64,000 nt of DNA, taken from NCBI GenBank assembly GCA_034670405.1, contig JAXDDX010000306.1, positions 62,001-126,000 on the forward strand, written 5' to 3'. The DNA comes from Hoplostethus atlanticus (Eukaryota > Chordata > Actinopteri > Trachichthyiformes > Trachichthyidae). Shown in pieces: positions 50,162 to 62,539 of the stretch; position 1 is the first letter of the stretch; each line of letters begins with the position of its first letter. A program made the position numbers and the translations under genes. Below the pieces are notes generated by a model. It was not told the origin of the DNA. It searched no databases and saw nothing but the letters and a program-made list of their open reading frames with translations.

Positions 50162-50339
50162 CTAACAACATATGAATATCAAGTCCTGAACTATGTGTTG
50201 TGGGATATTGGGCTATTTGTCAAGAAGGAAAGCTTCCAGGGATGAAGGAGGTGGAAATCTACTTTTCACAATCCAGAACATCCTATTAAAGCTCAGCGTT
50301 TAAAGCCTGGTTAAAGCCTGAGACTTCTCTATCTCTTAA

Positions 50340-52560
50340 CACAGCTTCCCCGTTAAATTAAACTACATTAGCTCTCACGTTGTCCAGACGACAAAAAAGG
50401 GCCGGCAGTGTGGTCTTAATATTTAACCCTTTTCTTAATCTCAACACCAATAATAAATTTTCACCGTTGGAAGTCTTCATCCTGCATTCTGCATCCTACC
50501 ACTGCGAATATCCCAAGTCACAGAAATACCCTCTCGTCATTCTATTTAGAAGTACTTTATCGCCCACCCGGACTAATGACCCGAGCGGATGACATTCTTA
50601 TCATCTGTGATTTCAACATTCACCTAAACATCACCTCTGGCATCACTTCAATCCTTTCTCAACATTTATTGATACCTTTGGCTTTACTCAGTTTGTACAT
50701 GAACCCACCTACCATGGCGGCAACACCCTTGACCTGGTCCTGGCCCGTGGCACTCCTGTCTATTAAATTCCAAACTGAATTGACCTGCCCTCATGAAAAG
50801 CGTAATGATACATACAGCAGCTGCCATATCAGTGATTCCACTGCTACACTCGCTGAACAACTGCCCAATATTCTGGCTTCACTCCAGGGTTGCCAGGTCT
50901 TTGCGACAAGACCAGCCCAATGGCCAATAAAACCAGCCCAATACCAGAACTCAAAATAAGCTGATGCCAACTCTGTTTTTAAAGTCCAACAGCATTACTA
51001 CCATTGTGAAATGTATTGCAAAACCGTAAATTAGTAGAATAATATAATAAAAATGTGCCCATGTCCGGTATTAAAACATTAGACATTAAAAATACAAAGG
51101 CCTTAAAATACATAGACATTAAAAAATACATAGGCCTAGGTATATTGAGTAGTTTTACAGATTGTGTTGTATGATATATTATCATAAATAAAATATAGCT
51201 CTGTGAAAATATAGTCCATTTCCCTGATGTATTCTGGCATTCTACACTGTAGCCTTATATAGCTATGACCTAGCTAAGTATAATCACTGGTGCCATCTTG
51301 TGACGTCTCCATAAATTACAGCTGTCACTCAGATGCTGTCAGATGTAAACAATTAATGCAAATAAAATAATTAATTTTAAATGAATTAAAAAAAGAATAG
51401 TAATTCATGTAGTTCACACACAACCCATGGACACAAAAATAAACCCGCGGCAACGTTTCAAAAGTAGCCCAAATCCGCGGGAAAACCGTGAACCTGGCAA
51501 CACTGCTCCTCTCTCTGGTTATAATGGCACCCTTGATAATTTCACTAATGAACTGAACAGCACCCTTCTTTACACATTCAATTAGATCGCTCCTCTAGTC
51601 ACAAGAAAACAAGCTTGTCGAAAACTAGAGCATAAATATCAATCACCTAAACTCAAGGTTTTGTGGCTTGCTTAGAATGATATCCTATTGAATTACACAC
51701 AAAACACTCAAAAGGGTTGTAGCCAGCCAACTTTCTGAATTCTTGCCCAAGAACTGTTTCAAGGTTTTTCCATTCCACTGAAATAGCTCCTGTTAGCTAT
51801 TGATTCTAACTCAACCTCGACATCAGTGCAGCTTTTGACACAACTGATCATAGCTGATAATTTCTCCTAAATCATCTTGAAAACGAGTTGGTACCTCAAG
51901 ATTGACGCTCATGGTTTAGGTCCTTGATAGAACACATCATGTCTTCGCATTCTCATGTTAGAGAAAGGTTAGACCAGTTAGTTTACTCTAGCTCAGATTC
52001 CTCCCGATGGGCATTTATTGGCATGTTGGGCATGTTCTTCTCTCCCAATCTAAATGCTCCTTTTCACTCATGCTGGTCATGTCTGTCTGTGTGAGTGTAC
52101 ATTACATTAGTAATTAGTAAGAGTACATCTTTTCAGTCTTTCTGCGGTATGTGTCTCCTATCTGTTTCCAGGCTGTGGCTGTGGCTGGGCAGTGTTGGCG
52201 TCATGGTCCCCCACTCTTATGATGATGCTGACCGAGCTGCTGTTGATGCCCCATACCAGATCTTAATGTTCCATCCAAGTGCCGTTTTTGTGTTTACTCC
52301 GTATACTTGTTTATGTTCCATCTTGCCTGCCCACCTTCAGCACTTATTGCATGTCTGACCGTCATGGTAGGGGGATCCCTCTGAAGGTTTCTTCAATTTT
52401 TTTCCTGAATGTTTTTGTTTTTGTAGGAGTTTATCCTCTGTGAATCCAAGGTTGGGGGGTGTTGTGCAGCGTAATTTATTGTTTACATAATGTGGCCATT
52501 GTGAAGCCCTTTGAGACTGTAACTGTGATTGAGGGCTATACAAATAAACATGACTTGACT
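50340..52560 (+). mobile_element. Decayed CR1/L2-group LINE with intact 3' tail, split by a DNA element
   Basis: Pieces in order: endonuclease (ICDFNIHLNITSGITSIL at about 50600, then a NPPTMAATPLTWSW block); after the insertion, LDNFTNELNSTLLYT (51533) and a reverse-transcriptase block resembling LLTQLI...LENELV (51835-51900); and a 3' UTR/tail from about 52357 ending 'tacaaataaacatgacttga'. The tail matches the inverted copy at 18569-18780. Parts between the RT and the tail are lost. Confidence 0.75.
50885..51505. mobile_element. 621-bp non-autonomous DNA transposon inserted in the LINE
   Basis: Ends CAGGGTTGCCAGG and (complement of right end) CAGTGTTGCCAGG differ by one base in 13. LINE coding sequence resumes immediately on the far side. 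Flanks cttcactc and ctcctctc agree at six of eight positions, suggesting a hAT-type 8-bp duplication; a 3-bp CTC duplication is also possible. Confidence 0.65.
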
Positions 52561-53070
52561 TTCTTGACTTTCTTTTTCTTTCTTCTGATCTAGTCCATTA
52601 CTCAGCAACTGAAGTGCTCAAGGGCACACAAATGTTTCGTCATGGCTTTTTACAGAACCGAGGGAATGTATAAGTTTACATATTTTTTTTACATATATTG
52701 TACCTTCTCCAAAAGGTATACTTACCTTTGTGATGTTTGAAAAGACTAGAATAAAGTAGACCTTAGACACTAGAAGTGATCGTGTGGTTCCATGTTTTTA
52801 AAGACTGGCCATTCTTGCTTTGTATGAATGACTCAGAATCTGAGTCATCACATATCCATTGTATTGCGGAGGATCTCAGAAAGTTCATGTTTCAAGAAGT
52901 TTGCTTGTCTGAGTACAGAGCCCGGAAGAGGCTCAGGTGCAGCAGAGAAAGACAATCCCTTCACATTCAGAGGGGAATAGACCTGCCAGTCCAGCAAACC
53001 CTAGAAGAACCAGCCAGTGGAACCATATACAGCTCCCTCAGCACACACTGCACTTATCTTGTCTGAACCA
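52561..53070. other. Intergenic, nothing recognised
   Basis: An open frame at 52776-53066 (+) has no recognisable similarity or splice sites. Confidence 0.4.
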
Positions 53071-53252
53071 GCAAAAGTCTTAGACACACGTAAAAGAAAA
53101 TCTGTAAAGTGAAGATGCTGTCAAAAATAATTAAATGAAAAGTCAATGTAAAATAATGTAAATAATGTAAAACATTAATGCAGAAAACAAAAAATAAACA
53201 TCTAAGACCAAATTTATATTTAAAAAATCTATAGGGTGCCTTAGACTTTTGC
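53071..53252. mobile_element. Possible 182-bp MITE
   Basis: Inverted ends GCAAAAGTCTTAGACAC and (complement) GCAAAAGTCTAAGGCAC. The right flank 'cacagtactgta' resembles mariner/Tc1-type ends in fish. Interior AT-rich, non-coding. Confidence 0.45.
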
Positions 53253-54240
53253 ACAGTACTGTACAGTATTAGGGTACATAGAGACATCATGCATGCATGA
53301 TGCATGATACAAGCATTCTCAAGAGGTTATGTTTGTTTATGTTTTCTGAAGGTTTACTGTAATGTAGATATTTGCATGGATCACACCAATCACTACTCAC
53401 ATTTAAGTGATTTGTGTAAAGCTGGATTTGAACAAAATGAAAGTATGCAGTGTTTTGTTTGGGTTTAAAATAAATAAAACTGCATGTGGCCTTGTGTGTA
53501 GTTAAGTGTAGTTCTTTGTTGTAAAGAAAGGTAGTCTTCGTGGGGAAATTTCACATTTAATACATTATGATATTTTTTGAACAACATAAGGGGATACAAT
53601 TTAAGTATTTAAGCCTTGGCCTTCATCAGAGAGCACAGAAATCCTAAAAAATCATCCCTTCACATGAAAAATATGTATATATTTGCTGTATATATCTCTA
53701 AATATATATTAATGAGTGGAATTGAGTAAAAAGTTGCTTTACTCTGTGATGGTTATGCTGTGGGCCTCTTCCTGACAAAGGCTGAGGCCATTTTGTTTAT
53801 TAAGAAACGATTAACCTTGTTCTTTCTTGTCAAACACACTTTGATGGTCTCAACCAAAGCCAACATTGGCTTCATTCTACAGAAAATGACTGAAGATATG
53901 TCTGTTAACTGAATGCGTCCATCTCTATTTGTCTACCAAGAGTGTTATTCATCATTTTGCAATACCATCTCACACCTACCATTCGGCCACAAGCTCGTAT
54001 TACACTATCTGGACCTGAAATGGGAGCAAACTTGTGGCTGAAATGCTAAAGAATTAAATTAGTCCCAAAGCTCTCACTTGTTGCTACCTTCCCACTCTTT
54101 GGGTCTATTAAACAGGCTACATAGGCCTAACACAAAGTGTCTCATCGTCATTTTATTTCGCGATTTATGTTACCATATAACACATAGGCTATAACGGAAA
54201 ATGATTAATAAAAAAATTCTGGTGACTAGTAGTTCTCTTA
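53253..54240. other. Intergenic, nothing recognised
   Basis: No supported exon. Confidence 0.4.
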
Positions 54241-54325
54241 CCTACCTATGTTGAATGCACTTGTTGTAAATCGCTTTGGATAAAAGCGTCTGCTAAATGA
54301 CTGTAATGTAATGTAATGTAATGTA
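54241..54325 (+). mobile_element. L2-type LINE/SINE tail with (TAATG)n end
   Basis: 'gtaaatcgctttggataaaa' and 'gcgtctgctaaatgac' followed by five TGTAA/TAATG units is the tail shared by L2-type LINEs and several fish SINEs. Confidence 0.8.
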
Positions 54326-54400
54326 AAAAGATAACCACACTAGATTTGGGAAATTCCATCTGTGATTTTGCGAAATGATTAGGCGTACAGCGGTGGCAGT

Positions 54401-55433
54401 ATGGTGGAGGAGGGCGCAGAGGAGACGAGTGTGTCTCTGTGGAAGCACAGTGAGAACCAAAACGAGACAGAGGCTCAAGCAGAGCAGACGGCTGGACAGA
54501 GTGGACCAAAACCTAGCGTTTCTCTATCTGATGAGAGGGATTCCCTTGAATACAGGACGTGCTCTCCAGGAAAAAAAAATATTTGGATTGAATCAATTGA
54601 ATCAGTGATGTTTTTTATGTAGAGTCATCGGTTCGTTTTTTTTTTTGAGAATATCCAGAAACGAGAAAGAAAAGTGAGTCAGAAGACTGTGTCGGGAATA
54701 GATTGTTTGATAGCCAAACATGCCTTGTAGGATTAAATTAGGATTCAGTTATCAACAGCGAAAAGATCACTTTAAAGCGTGCAAAGATTTTTTATTTTTT
54801 ATTTTACAGGCTTCGTTTTCTTTTATCTCGTCTTTTAATGCTGAAATGCAGGTCTTCCTTGCGGGAAAGAACGGCAGAATAGCATTTTATTTTTTGGATT
54901 AGATCAAGATTTTAACATGAACTAACCAATCTTTTAGATGTGTCAAATTGTCATTGCTGATCAGTAGGCAATCAAGTAAAACTTTAATTATCAGTGTAAT
55001 TAAATAGCATTTTATGCTAAGCTCTGTTCAATAATACTATTTTGTAACCTACAGTAGTGTTAGGCTATGCAGAGAAACCACAGGCGATACACACTTCCAA
55101 CAGGCTGCATTCTTTGTTAAGCACGGATATCTTTACAGATATCTTAACACATACAAAGTACCAAAAACAGGAACAGACCTCAGTTGAACTTGGAGGGTGG
55201 GTGACCCATTTGGTTTGCTTGTGGTTTTGTTAACATAAACAAGGACTGTAGCAAAGAGTCTATCACAACACTCCGGAGAGCTATATGAAGATCGCGCCAC
55301 GGTCGTTGGTTTTCCCTCGCAGAAATGCCAGTGCGTGCTGTGACCACCAGGTTAATGTACAAGGGACTATGCACTATTCCAGATGTCCTCTCCTACCGGC
55401 CCCCTGTTAACCTGCCTGAGGATGAGGTGGAAG
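54401..55433 (+). CDS. Two candidate 5' exons of an unrecognised gene
   Basis: Exon 1 may run 54401-54449 (ATG, MVEEGAEETSVSLWKH, then donor A|gtgaga). Exon 2 is 55323-55433, with acceptor ttttccctcgcag and donor gtgagt, both strong. The phases agree (one base, then two), giving WKHKMPVRAVTTRLMYKGLC, then TIPDVLSYRPPVNLPEDEVE. Exon 1 sits in sequence richer in CpG than its surroundings. Alternatively the ATG at 55325 is the start, or exon 1 reads on to 54622. A later acceptor near 56729 (tgttgcag) would continue in frame for about 27 residues to a stop, but this is speculative. I do not recognise the protein; no function is proposed. Confidence 0.4.
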
Positions 55434-58400
55434 GTGAGTCCGCAGTTTTTTTAAATTTGTGGTTTCAAGTTACTTTGCATCTGCTAGGATCGTCCACCCA
55501 TAAAAGAAGTTCAGCACCTTGGAGAGCATCACACCGTATGCGTTTCTCTTTTTCTATTCCATAAAGTCTGACTGTACATAAAACAGTAGAGCTACTTGAA
55601 AAAAAGGTTCTACCACTGGCCTATTCTACATTATGGTTGGGAGTAAAGTGGGTCAAAACCTTTGGGAAAAAGCACAGACAACTCTATCAAACTCTATGGT
55701 CATATTTTCTCTTTTTGCCTCTGTTTTTGTTTGTTTTTGTTACTTTTGCACCTTGAGTGCAAACACACAAAATTATCCATTGAATTAAATTGTTTTGTTT
55801 TTTTGTGCATAAAGACAAAATTGCACTAGTACATCCACCATTGTAGTAACAGCTATAAGTATGACATGCTGTTTTCGTAGCTTCACCTCTGACCAAACAG
55901 TCAGGTTAAGTCCTGTCAGCTGTCATACTTGCAAGATATTCAAGTTTTCCATTTGGCACATTCTCATAGACTAATAACTGCACAACATGTAAGATGCCCC
56001 GATTTGTGGCTTTATCCATTACTCACATGTGAGAATTAAATGCACTTCTTTTCACTTAGGTCATTTGTGGTTGACAAGGGAAAAGACTGTAGACTCAGGG
56101 AGAAGTACTTACAATTTGCAAAAAAGGAGGCTATGATGAATAATAATCTTATGGTGATAAATAAGAATGTAGATTAACAATACCCCAAATAAAGAGAATC
56201 TACCTGAACTTCTCTCTTCCAATTTAGAGATAAAAATCCCTGAATACGATGGAGAGGTTGATTAATATTGAATTACGTGCTACTGTTTTGGTTGAAGAAA
56301 AAAATGCATTTCTTCATTAATTAATACAAACAGGTAAAATAGAATACAGGTAATCAGTAACATAGTACTCTACTTAGGCTATCTGAAAGGTTAAATGAAG
56401 GTTAAATGAAGAATGGCGGTTTTGTTTTGGCAAGTAGTCCTCAAAATGAGAAGGAACCGCTGGTAGTGATTTGGAAGACACCCAGGCAGACTACAATGAA
56501 GAGATAACTATCAGATATGATATCCTAAATATTTTGTGCTAAGGAAATTCCACCTTCCTTTTCTCTGTTTGGAGGTTGCCCAGGGCCACAATTGCCCCCC
56601 TGTCCTTGCTTTGAGCTATTCATATGGCATTGAAAATCCACTATCTGCAATGACAACATCAATTTAATTAAAAGGTTGAAAAAGAAAGAATTAGAACAAC
56701 AGTGAAATGGACATTGTTGTCTGTTGCAGGAGAGGGTGCCAAGCCTGTGACAATACAGCAGACCCAGCTTTTTAGGTCATGGAGAAGTCTTTTCCAACTG
56801 TTGTTTAATAATTGATAACCATCAAATATTCACACCACAGTGAGACATTCCAATTATCTTTTAAACTTGATTTACCCAGGGAAGGTCTGCTGAGCACTCA
56901 TGCTCTTTCTCAGCAATGCTCTGGTATGCACTCACACACTTACATACTTTCACCTCTGGCAGCTGCCCAGTATAACTGTCTTTTACTTTTGCCACTGAGC
57001 AGCTCCACTGACACAGTGTCACAGTAAGTGTCTTTCTCAATAGCCCTTTGCCCTCAGTTGTTGAGGGAGGTGAGATAATTACTCATTGACTTCTGCCATC
57101 TAGACTTTCCCTGCCAGCCTTAGGATTCAAATCACCAACCCCCAGTTACTAGCCAACTAACCTCAAGGCTACTGCTGGTCCAACTTAAGACACAGTAAGG
57201 GAGCTGACGCACTAATCACTTTAAATGGAATGACGCTGGTCTGTGAAAATGGCAGGTATAGTCCAGTGGATATGAATGAAAGTTGTGAGCTTTTGTATAA
57301 AGGTCTGAAAATTAGTATATGTAAGTTATATTTTTGAGACACAAAATCTCTAATACTGGGACAATTTAGCTGGAGCTCATGGGGGGCAGTAGTTCCCCCT
57401 CCAATGCATATAAACAATACAATACAATACAATACAATACAGTCATATTTATGACTGCTTATGACAGCTTTTACTTTGTAAGATGTCTATACACCCAATG
57501 TAACTTAAAATGTTTGCATCTGGGAAATAGATTGATAAAAAATGTGTGCACATTTGAATTGGTGTAACATCTGCATACATTTCTATTGAGAATTCATTAC
57601 TAAAGATGCTTTAAGATTTTGTGAGTTGAGATCAAGTTCAACCCAAGCAATGACTTGCTTCAAAGTTTAAGGAAAACTCAGTGGATGAATGTATGAATGT
57701 AGCCAGTTACTATAATAGTGTCATAAAGCATAAAGCATACAGTCATTCACACCTATACCATTATAAATCAAGGATATTGCATATAGGTCCCATTTCAATC
57801 AAGGATTACACCCTAATTCTTACTATTCTTAACTATTTTCATCATAGTACATTGTACTACATGTGTAGTCTCATATTTGTATTACCTATATGTCATTATG
57901 TATCACCTGTACAGTTATAAGTGTCTTACAGCAACTGAAAGGATAGTTACCCTAACTAGTCAGATACAGCCTAACACCTATACTGCTCATAAACATGTTC
58001 ACCTCAAATAAACTATTACCAATGAAGGATTATAAAATGTAAGAAAAACAATAAGTACAGTCAGTGAAAGTTTCACTGCACAAAGGTATTCATATGAACC
58101 AGGACTATTAATGGAAGTAGGACCTAAAACTCATATAAACCTGAGTCTCTTAATGTAATGGCCTCAATATTCATAACAAAACAACAACAAAAACTGCTAA
58201 GTCCCATATGGATACACACCTTGGATAAATAGACCTTTGATAAACCTTGTATACAGTACCTGGATTAAATCAGAATCGTTTTCAACACCAAGTACCATAA
58301 ATATACAGGAATCTTTCTTGGTGACATTGTTGCAGAGATATACTGCATACTGGCAAACATGGCACAAGGACAAAACAACCCCACATCCAGTGCAAAGTGC

Positions 58401-61294
58401 CAGTGCAGGCCATACTGTGGACAGCAGACGATACATATCGCTTCAGATAAATAGATTTAACATTCAATATCAAGTATGTCATACAGTATGGTTTCAGCTG
58501 CAGAGGGAAGTATAGAGAATGACCAATTGTCCATTGGACCAGTAGGTGGAAGTTACAGTACACTGAATGGAATGGGGGTTTAGGAAGTAGGGTGAAAGCT
58601 CTTGAGAAGAAGCTATTGAGGTGACCAGGTATCTTGTTACAGTCTCCCAGGAAAGTTTTTGGAACAGATGGTTGCTGAGCTGGGCAGGGTCAGTGGAGAC
58701 CCTTCTTGCCCTTTTCTATGCCCTTGTGTTATGCAGGTGTCATAAACCCTGATATGTATTCAAATCACTACTACTGTTAAAGTAATTATACTCCCACTTA
58801 AACTCATACATTATTGACCTTGGGCCTTGTAATGTGCAAGTAGTCTCTATAAAGGTTGTTAATTAGTTTAGAATTTAAGGACTACTTACATGAAATGTAA
58901 ATAAATAATTCCATCCCAGATGTGCAACTCTCAAGTGTAAAAGCCCTTAAATTCATCAAAACTATGATACCTACTTTTACTATTTCACTTCCTTCATGCT
59001 ACTTCTGCTCTGACCCTTTATGTCAATGGCATAATTATAATACATTCAATAAAAGTAAATATTCTGCACATTATGTGTTTGAATTGAATTGAATTGAAAT
59101 TCAAATTGTAGTTTTTGTGGTTTGTCATTCACCTATAGAGGAGCTAAGCACAATTTCAAAAGGAAGCTGTTCCTTCCATGAATAGAAACTTTACTCACTT
59201 GGTCTCTGTGCTTCATTTGCAAATATATAATATTGAAAAACACTGACAATGACAATGTGTTGATTTCATTTATACCCCACATGGTTGCAAACATTTTAAT
59301 TTATTTATTTATTTATTAATTTATTAATTATATTGGTTGTAAGTTGACCAAACTGACTACAGTGAAGACTGCAATCTGAAGTCTCAACATAAATAATTAG
59401 CTGAACTTGATTTTTAAATTTCTGTTTTGTTTCTTGATAATAATACTGCTATCTACAATATATTTGATTTGTTAGCATATATCCTTGTTGTTGCAGGTGA
59501 TATCTACATTTTATCAAAATATGTATCAAGAAAAGCAGAACAATAAAAAAAGAGCTTTAAATGCACACAATGCACACACACACAGCACCACCACCAACTT
59601 CTTCAAGCAAACCTCCAGTGGTAAAGTATGAATCATAAATTGGCCAGATGTTGTAATTGTACATGTGTTGAAATAGATAAGACTCTGGTTACAGGACAGA
59701 ACAGTGACTTTTTGGCAGTATATATATTAATCTGAGGTCTCTTCTGGTTTGTATCTATTCACTCAGTGCATCACTGACAGAGACTGAAAAATATTTATAG
59801 ATCGCAGCATGTAGGAGAATCCCCTAGACATCAGGCATTGCAGTAGGGTGTAGCTCATCTTCCACTTTGTATGCAAGGCTGTCTTAAACGTTGGTTACAA
59901 ATGGAGTGGTATGCAGTAGCGTTGTACTGCTTTCTAGTAGCACTGTAATATTGAAAAAAAAAAAAAAACTAACTTTAATCTCCTGTAAACATGAGATTTA
60001 AAGTTTATGAACTGTCTAATCATTCATGTCTCCAAGACACTTTTGTGAAAAAACCTATCTATGCAGTATTAAAAAACAAGAGAAATGTGTAGTTCAACAT
60101 TAACACTCTCATACATTCATTCTAACATATTGTAGAACAATTGTGATTAGATCCAGTGGCCATGGAAACTCCACTAACTCAACCAGAAGCAATACAGCTT
60201 AGGGCATGAAATCAACATTACTTCCCAAATAACAAGAAGCTTTGCTACTGTCATTCTGATGCTATAACATATCACCAGACGTGACATAACATGAACTAGC
60301 ACTAGATCTATAACAATTTGGTGTTCTTTGGTTTTCTAGCAGTAAGCAGAGCTCAATCACTGCCAAGTCAATGTGACCTCATCTATGTCAAACTTGATGG
60401 GATGTCTGACTGATTCAAAGACTCAAATCAAAAGAGGACAAGTAAGCTGCTCTGAGAGGGAGACGGATGCATATTTTACTTGGATGACAAGACAAGACAA
60501 TGGTGTTAACCTGACAGCACATCAAATAATCTAAAACAAACAGCTCCATGCAGGTGTGTGAAGAATAAACAAAGATCAACAAGCCTGTTTGCTTTCCAGG
60601 AAACACAGCATCATGATTCTGTTGGCAGCTGCCAGCCTAGCATACCAAAGAATTGTTAGTCAATATTTCATTTTGCTCATGCATGGCAAAATTTGATAAA
60701 TTGGTCACATTGTTTTTTTTTCAATAAGCTCCAATTGCTTTGCCATTTTTTTCCTAGAGCTATACGTTCAGAGTGATCCAGCTTCCAACAGTTGCAGGAA
60801 CTCTGTGGATACCACCACCCTCATCAATAGACAGACAGCTATAAATGGTTAAGTCCCCATACAAATATTTCACTCGTGCCACTAAGAAAAAAGCAGTATT
60901 AGACAACAAAAACAAAGAGATATTCCCACAACAGTCCCCAGATACCCTGTCTAGGTGATGCAGCACCTGTTGCCAGGATGGAAAGAGTTATCTGGAGTAA
61001 CAAGAGAGATGGTGTGTGATCTGGCTCTCCAAATCATTGTTCAAAAGATAGCACAACTCAGTGACTGAGGCCCTATCCAGGCGTAAACACTAGATGCAGT
61101 AGATGTCATAAAAGTTGACACATTTTAGTGATTTCATACCATCCTCTGTGTGCTCTGGCAGTGCTGTCTCTTTTGATGATTCCTTAGAAATTCAAATGAG
61201 TTATGTGTGAGATGCAGCTGTGTTTGAGCGTGTATGAGTGTGGTTCAGAAGAACATGGTGGGAAAGGAGACAGTCATGTGTAAAAGTCCCCCCC
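55434..61294. other. Long stretch without supported genes
   Basis: AT-rich. It contains an (ATACA)n run at 57415-57441, a (TTTA)n run at 59298-59325 and poly-A near 59955. Open frames are short and unrecognised. It may be intron or intergenic depending on whether the exons at 54.4-55.4 kb are real. Confidence 0.4.
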
Positions 61295-61566
61295 CCCTAC
61301 TGTTATCTAAATATATTGACTTAAGATGAAAAAAAAGTTGGGGAGTTTTTGACTTACAAAGAGGTAAAAAAAAAATCGCCAGTGTCCATTTTTCTGAGTT
61401 ATACCATTTTGTTCCCCCTCCATTGCTATCTCAATAAATTGACTCACTAATGGGTGAATAATATCTCTTGGTAAGTCAATATATTGAGATAAAGACAGGT
61501 GAAAAAAAAAATCCCATTTTTTTTCCACACCTGTTCTTAAGTCAATATATTGAGATAACAATGGGA
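61295..61566. repeat. Fold-back repeat with four copies of a 22-bp motif
   Basis: The motif CTTAAGTCAATATATTGAGA lies forward at 61471-61491 and 61535-61556 and reversed at 61304-61325 and 61427-61447. The outermost pair, 61301-61326 against 61534-61559, matches at 25 of 26 positions. The arrangement suggests a small fold-back MITE. Confidence 0.6.
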
Positions 61567-61842
61567 GAAATGTGAGAATCACTTTTTTTTTTCGCTTGCC
61601 TTTCAGGGCTTCCATACATGATGCATGAGAATAGATAAAACACGCAATAAGCACACATTCAAAGCTGAATGGACACCCCTGACACAGCCGTAGCGAGACA
61701 CACCAGCCTGAACCCCAACCACAAATTGAGTCGCCCAGGCAAGCCTACGGAGCAGAGAAGCTCCCTTCCTCCAAAGCCATGTACAGTGGCAGTCTGTAAA
61801 ATCAATTATATCAAATTATTTTTCACCACCTTGTTGTACTTA

Positions 61843-62100
61843 TAGAGACAACACCCTGTAACGCACTGTACCGGAACTGGAACTGCTTAGACCTTTTCAA
61901 AGATGATCGCCTACACCCAAATAAATATAGGTCAAGTCTACTGGCCATGAACATGGAACATATGTTGAACTCCTGCAAGATATCCCACATTCCTCTGACA
62001 CAAACTGTGAGTAGGAGGAGCAAGCTGGTAGTTGCTGCTCCCAGATGGGAGTTACCCAAGCCAAGGCCTTACAAGAGGTTTAGGGAACCCCTTGACCCTA
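61843..62100 (+). pseudogene. Fragment resembling the end of an SGNH-esterase-like reading frame
   Basis: The frame reads ALYRNWNCLDLFKDDRLHPN, then KYRSSLLAMNMEHML and a basic tail. DxxHPN resembles the Asp-His block closing the SGNH/GDSL hydrolase fold. Such domains occur in some repeat-borne fish frames. The upstream Ser and Gly blocks are absent, so this is a remnant. Confidence 0.35.
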
Positions 62101-62539
62101 AGAGGGCCAAGAGGTTTATGATGTAGGCAAAGCAGGACCTATCAGTGGGAAAAGAAGTGGGCTGCAACTCGAAGATGAGAGAGCACTGGGTGAGTCTGTG
62201 ATAGCGCTCAGGACAAGGTAGGTGTGGGGAGCGTGAATCTGGGAAGCTAGAGCTGGGATTGAGGGAGCTGCTGGTGGTGGACTGGGAGGCCGATGGATCT
62301 GGGTGGAGAGGCTGGTGAGGTTGGCGGAGAGTTTTCGGATACCTTCCATGACATCCTGGAGGATGTTTTTGTGTTGGCCTATGGCTGCGCCTTGGCTGGT
62401 GAGAGCGTGTACGCCTGGCAGGAACACAGCGACACTCCCACAAGCCTGCAAGAAAGAGAGAAGAGAAACACAGAGAAGGAGAGAGAGACACACATAGTGC
62501 TTTTCCATCAACACAGTTCCCATGCCGGTGCCTGGCTGG

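Noticed and set aside
52776-53066. 96-residue frame with a charged middle part
   Set aside because: It ends at the edge of a MITE-like sequence and shows no domain or splice signal I can support.
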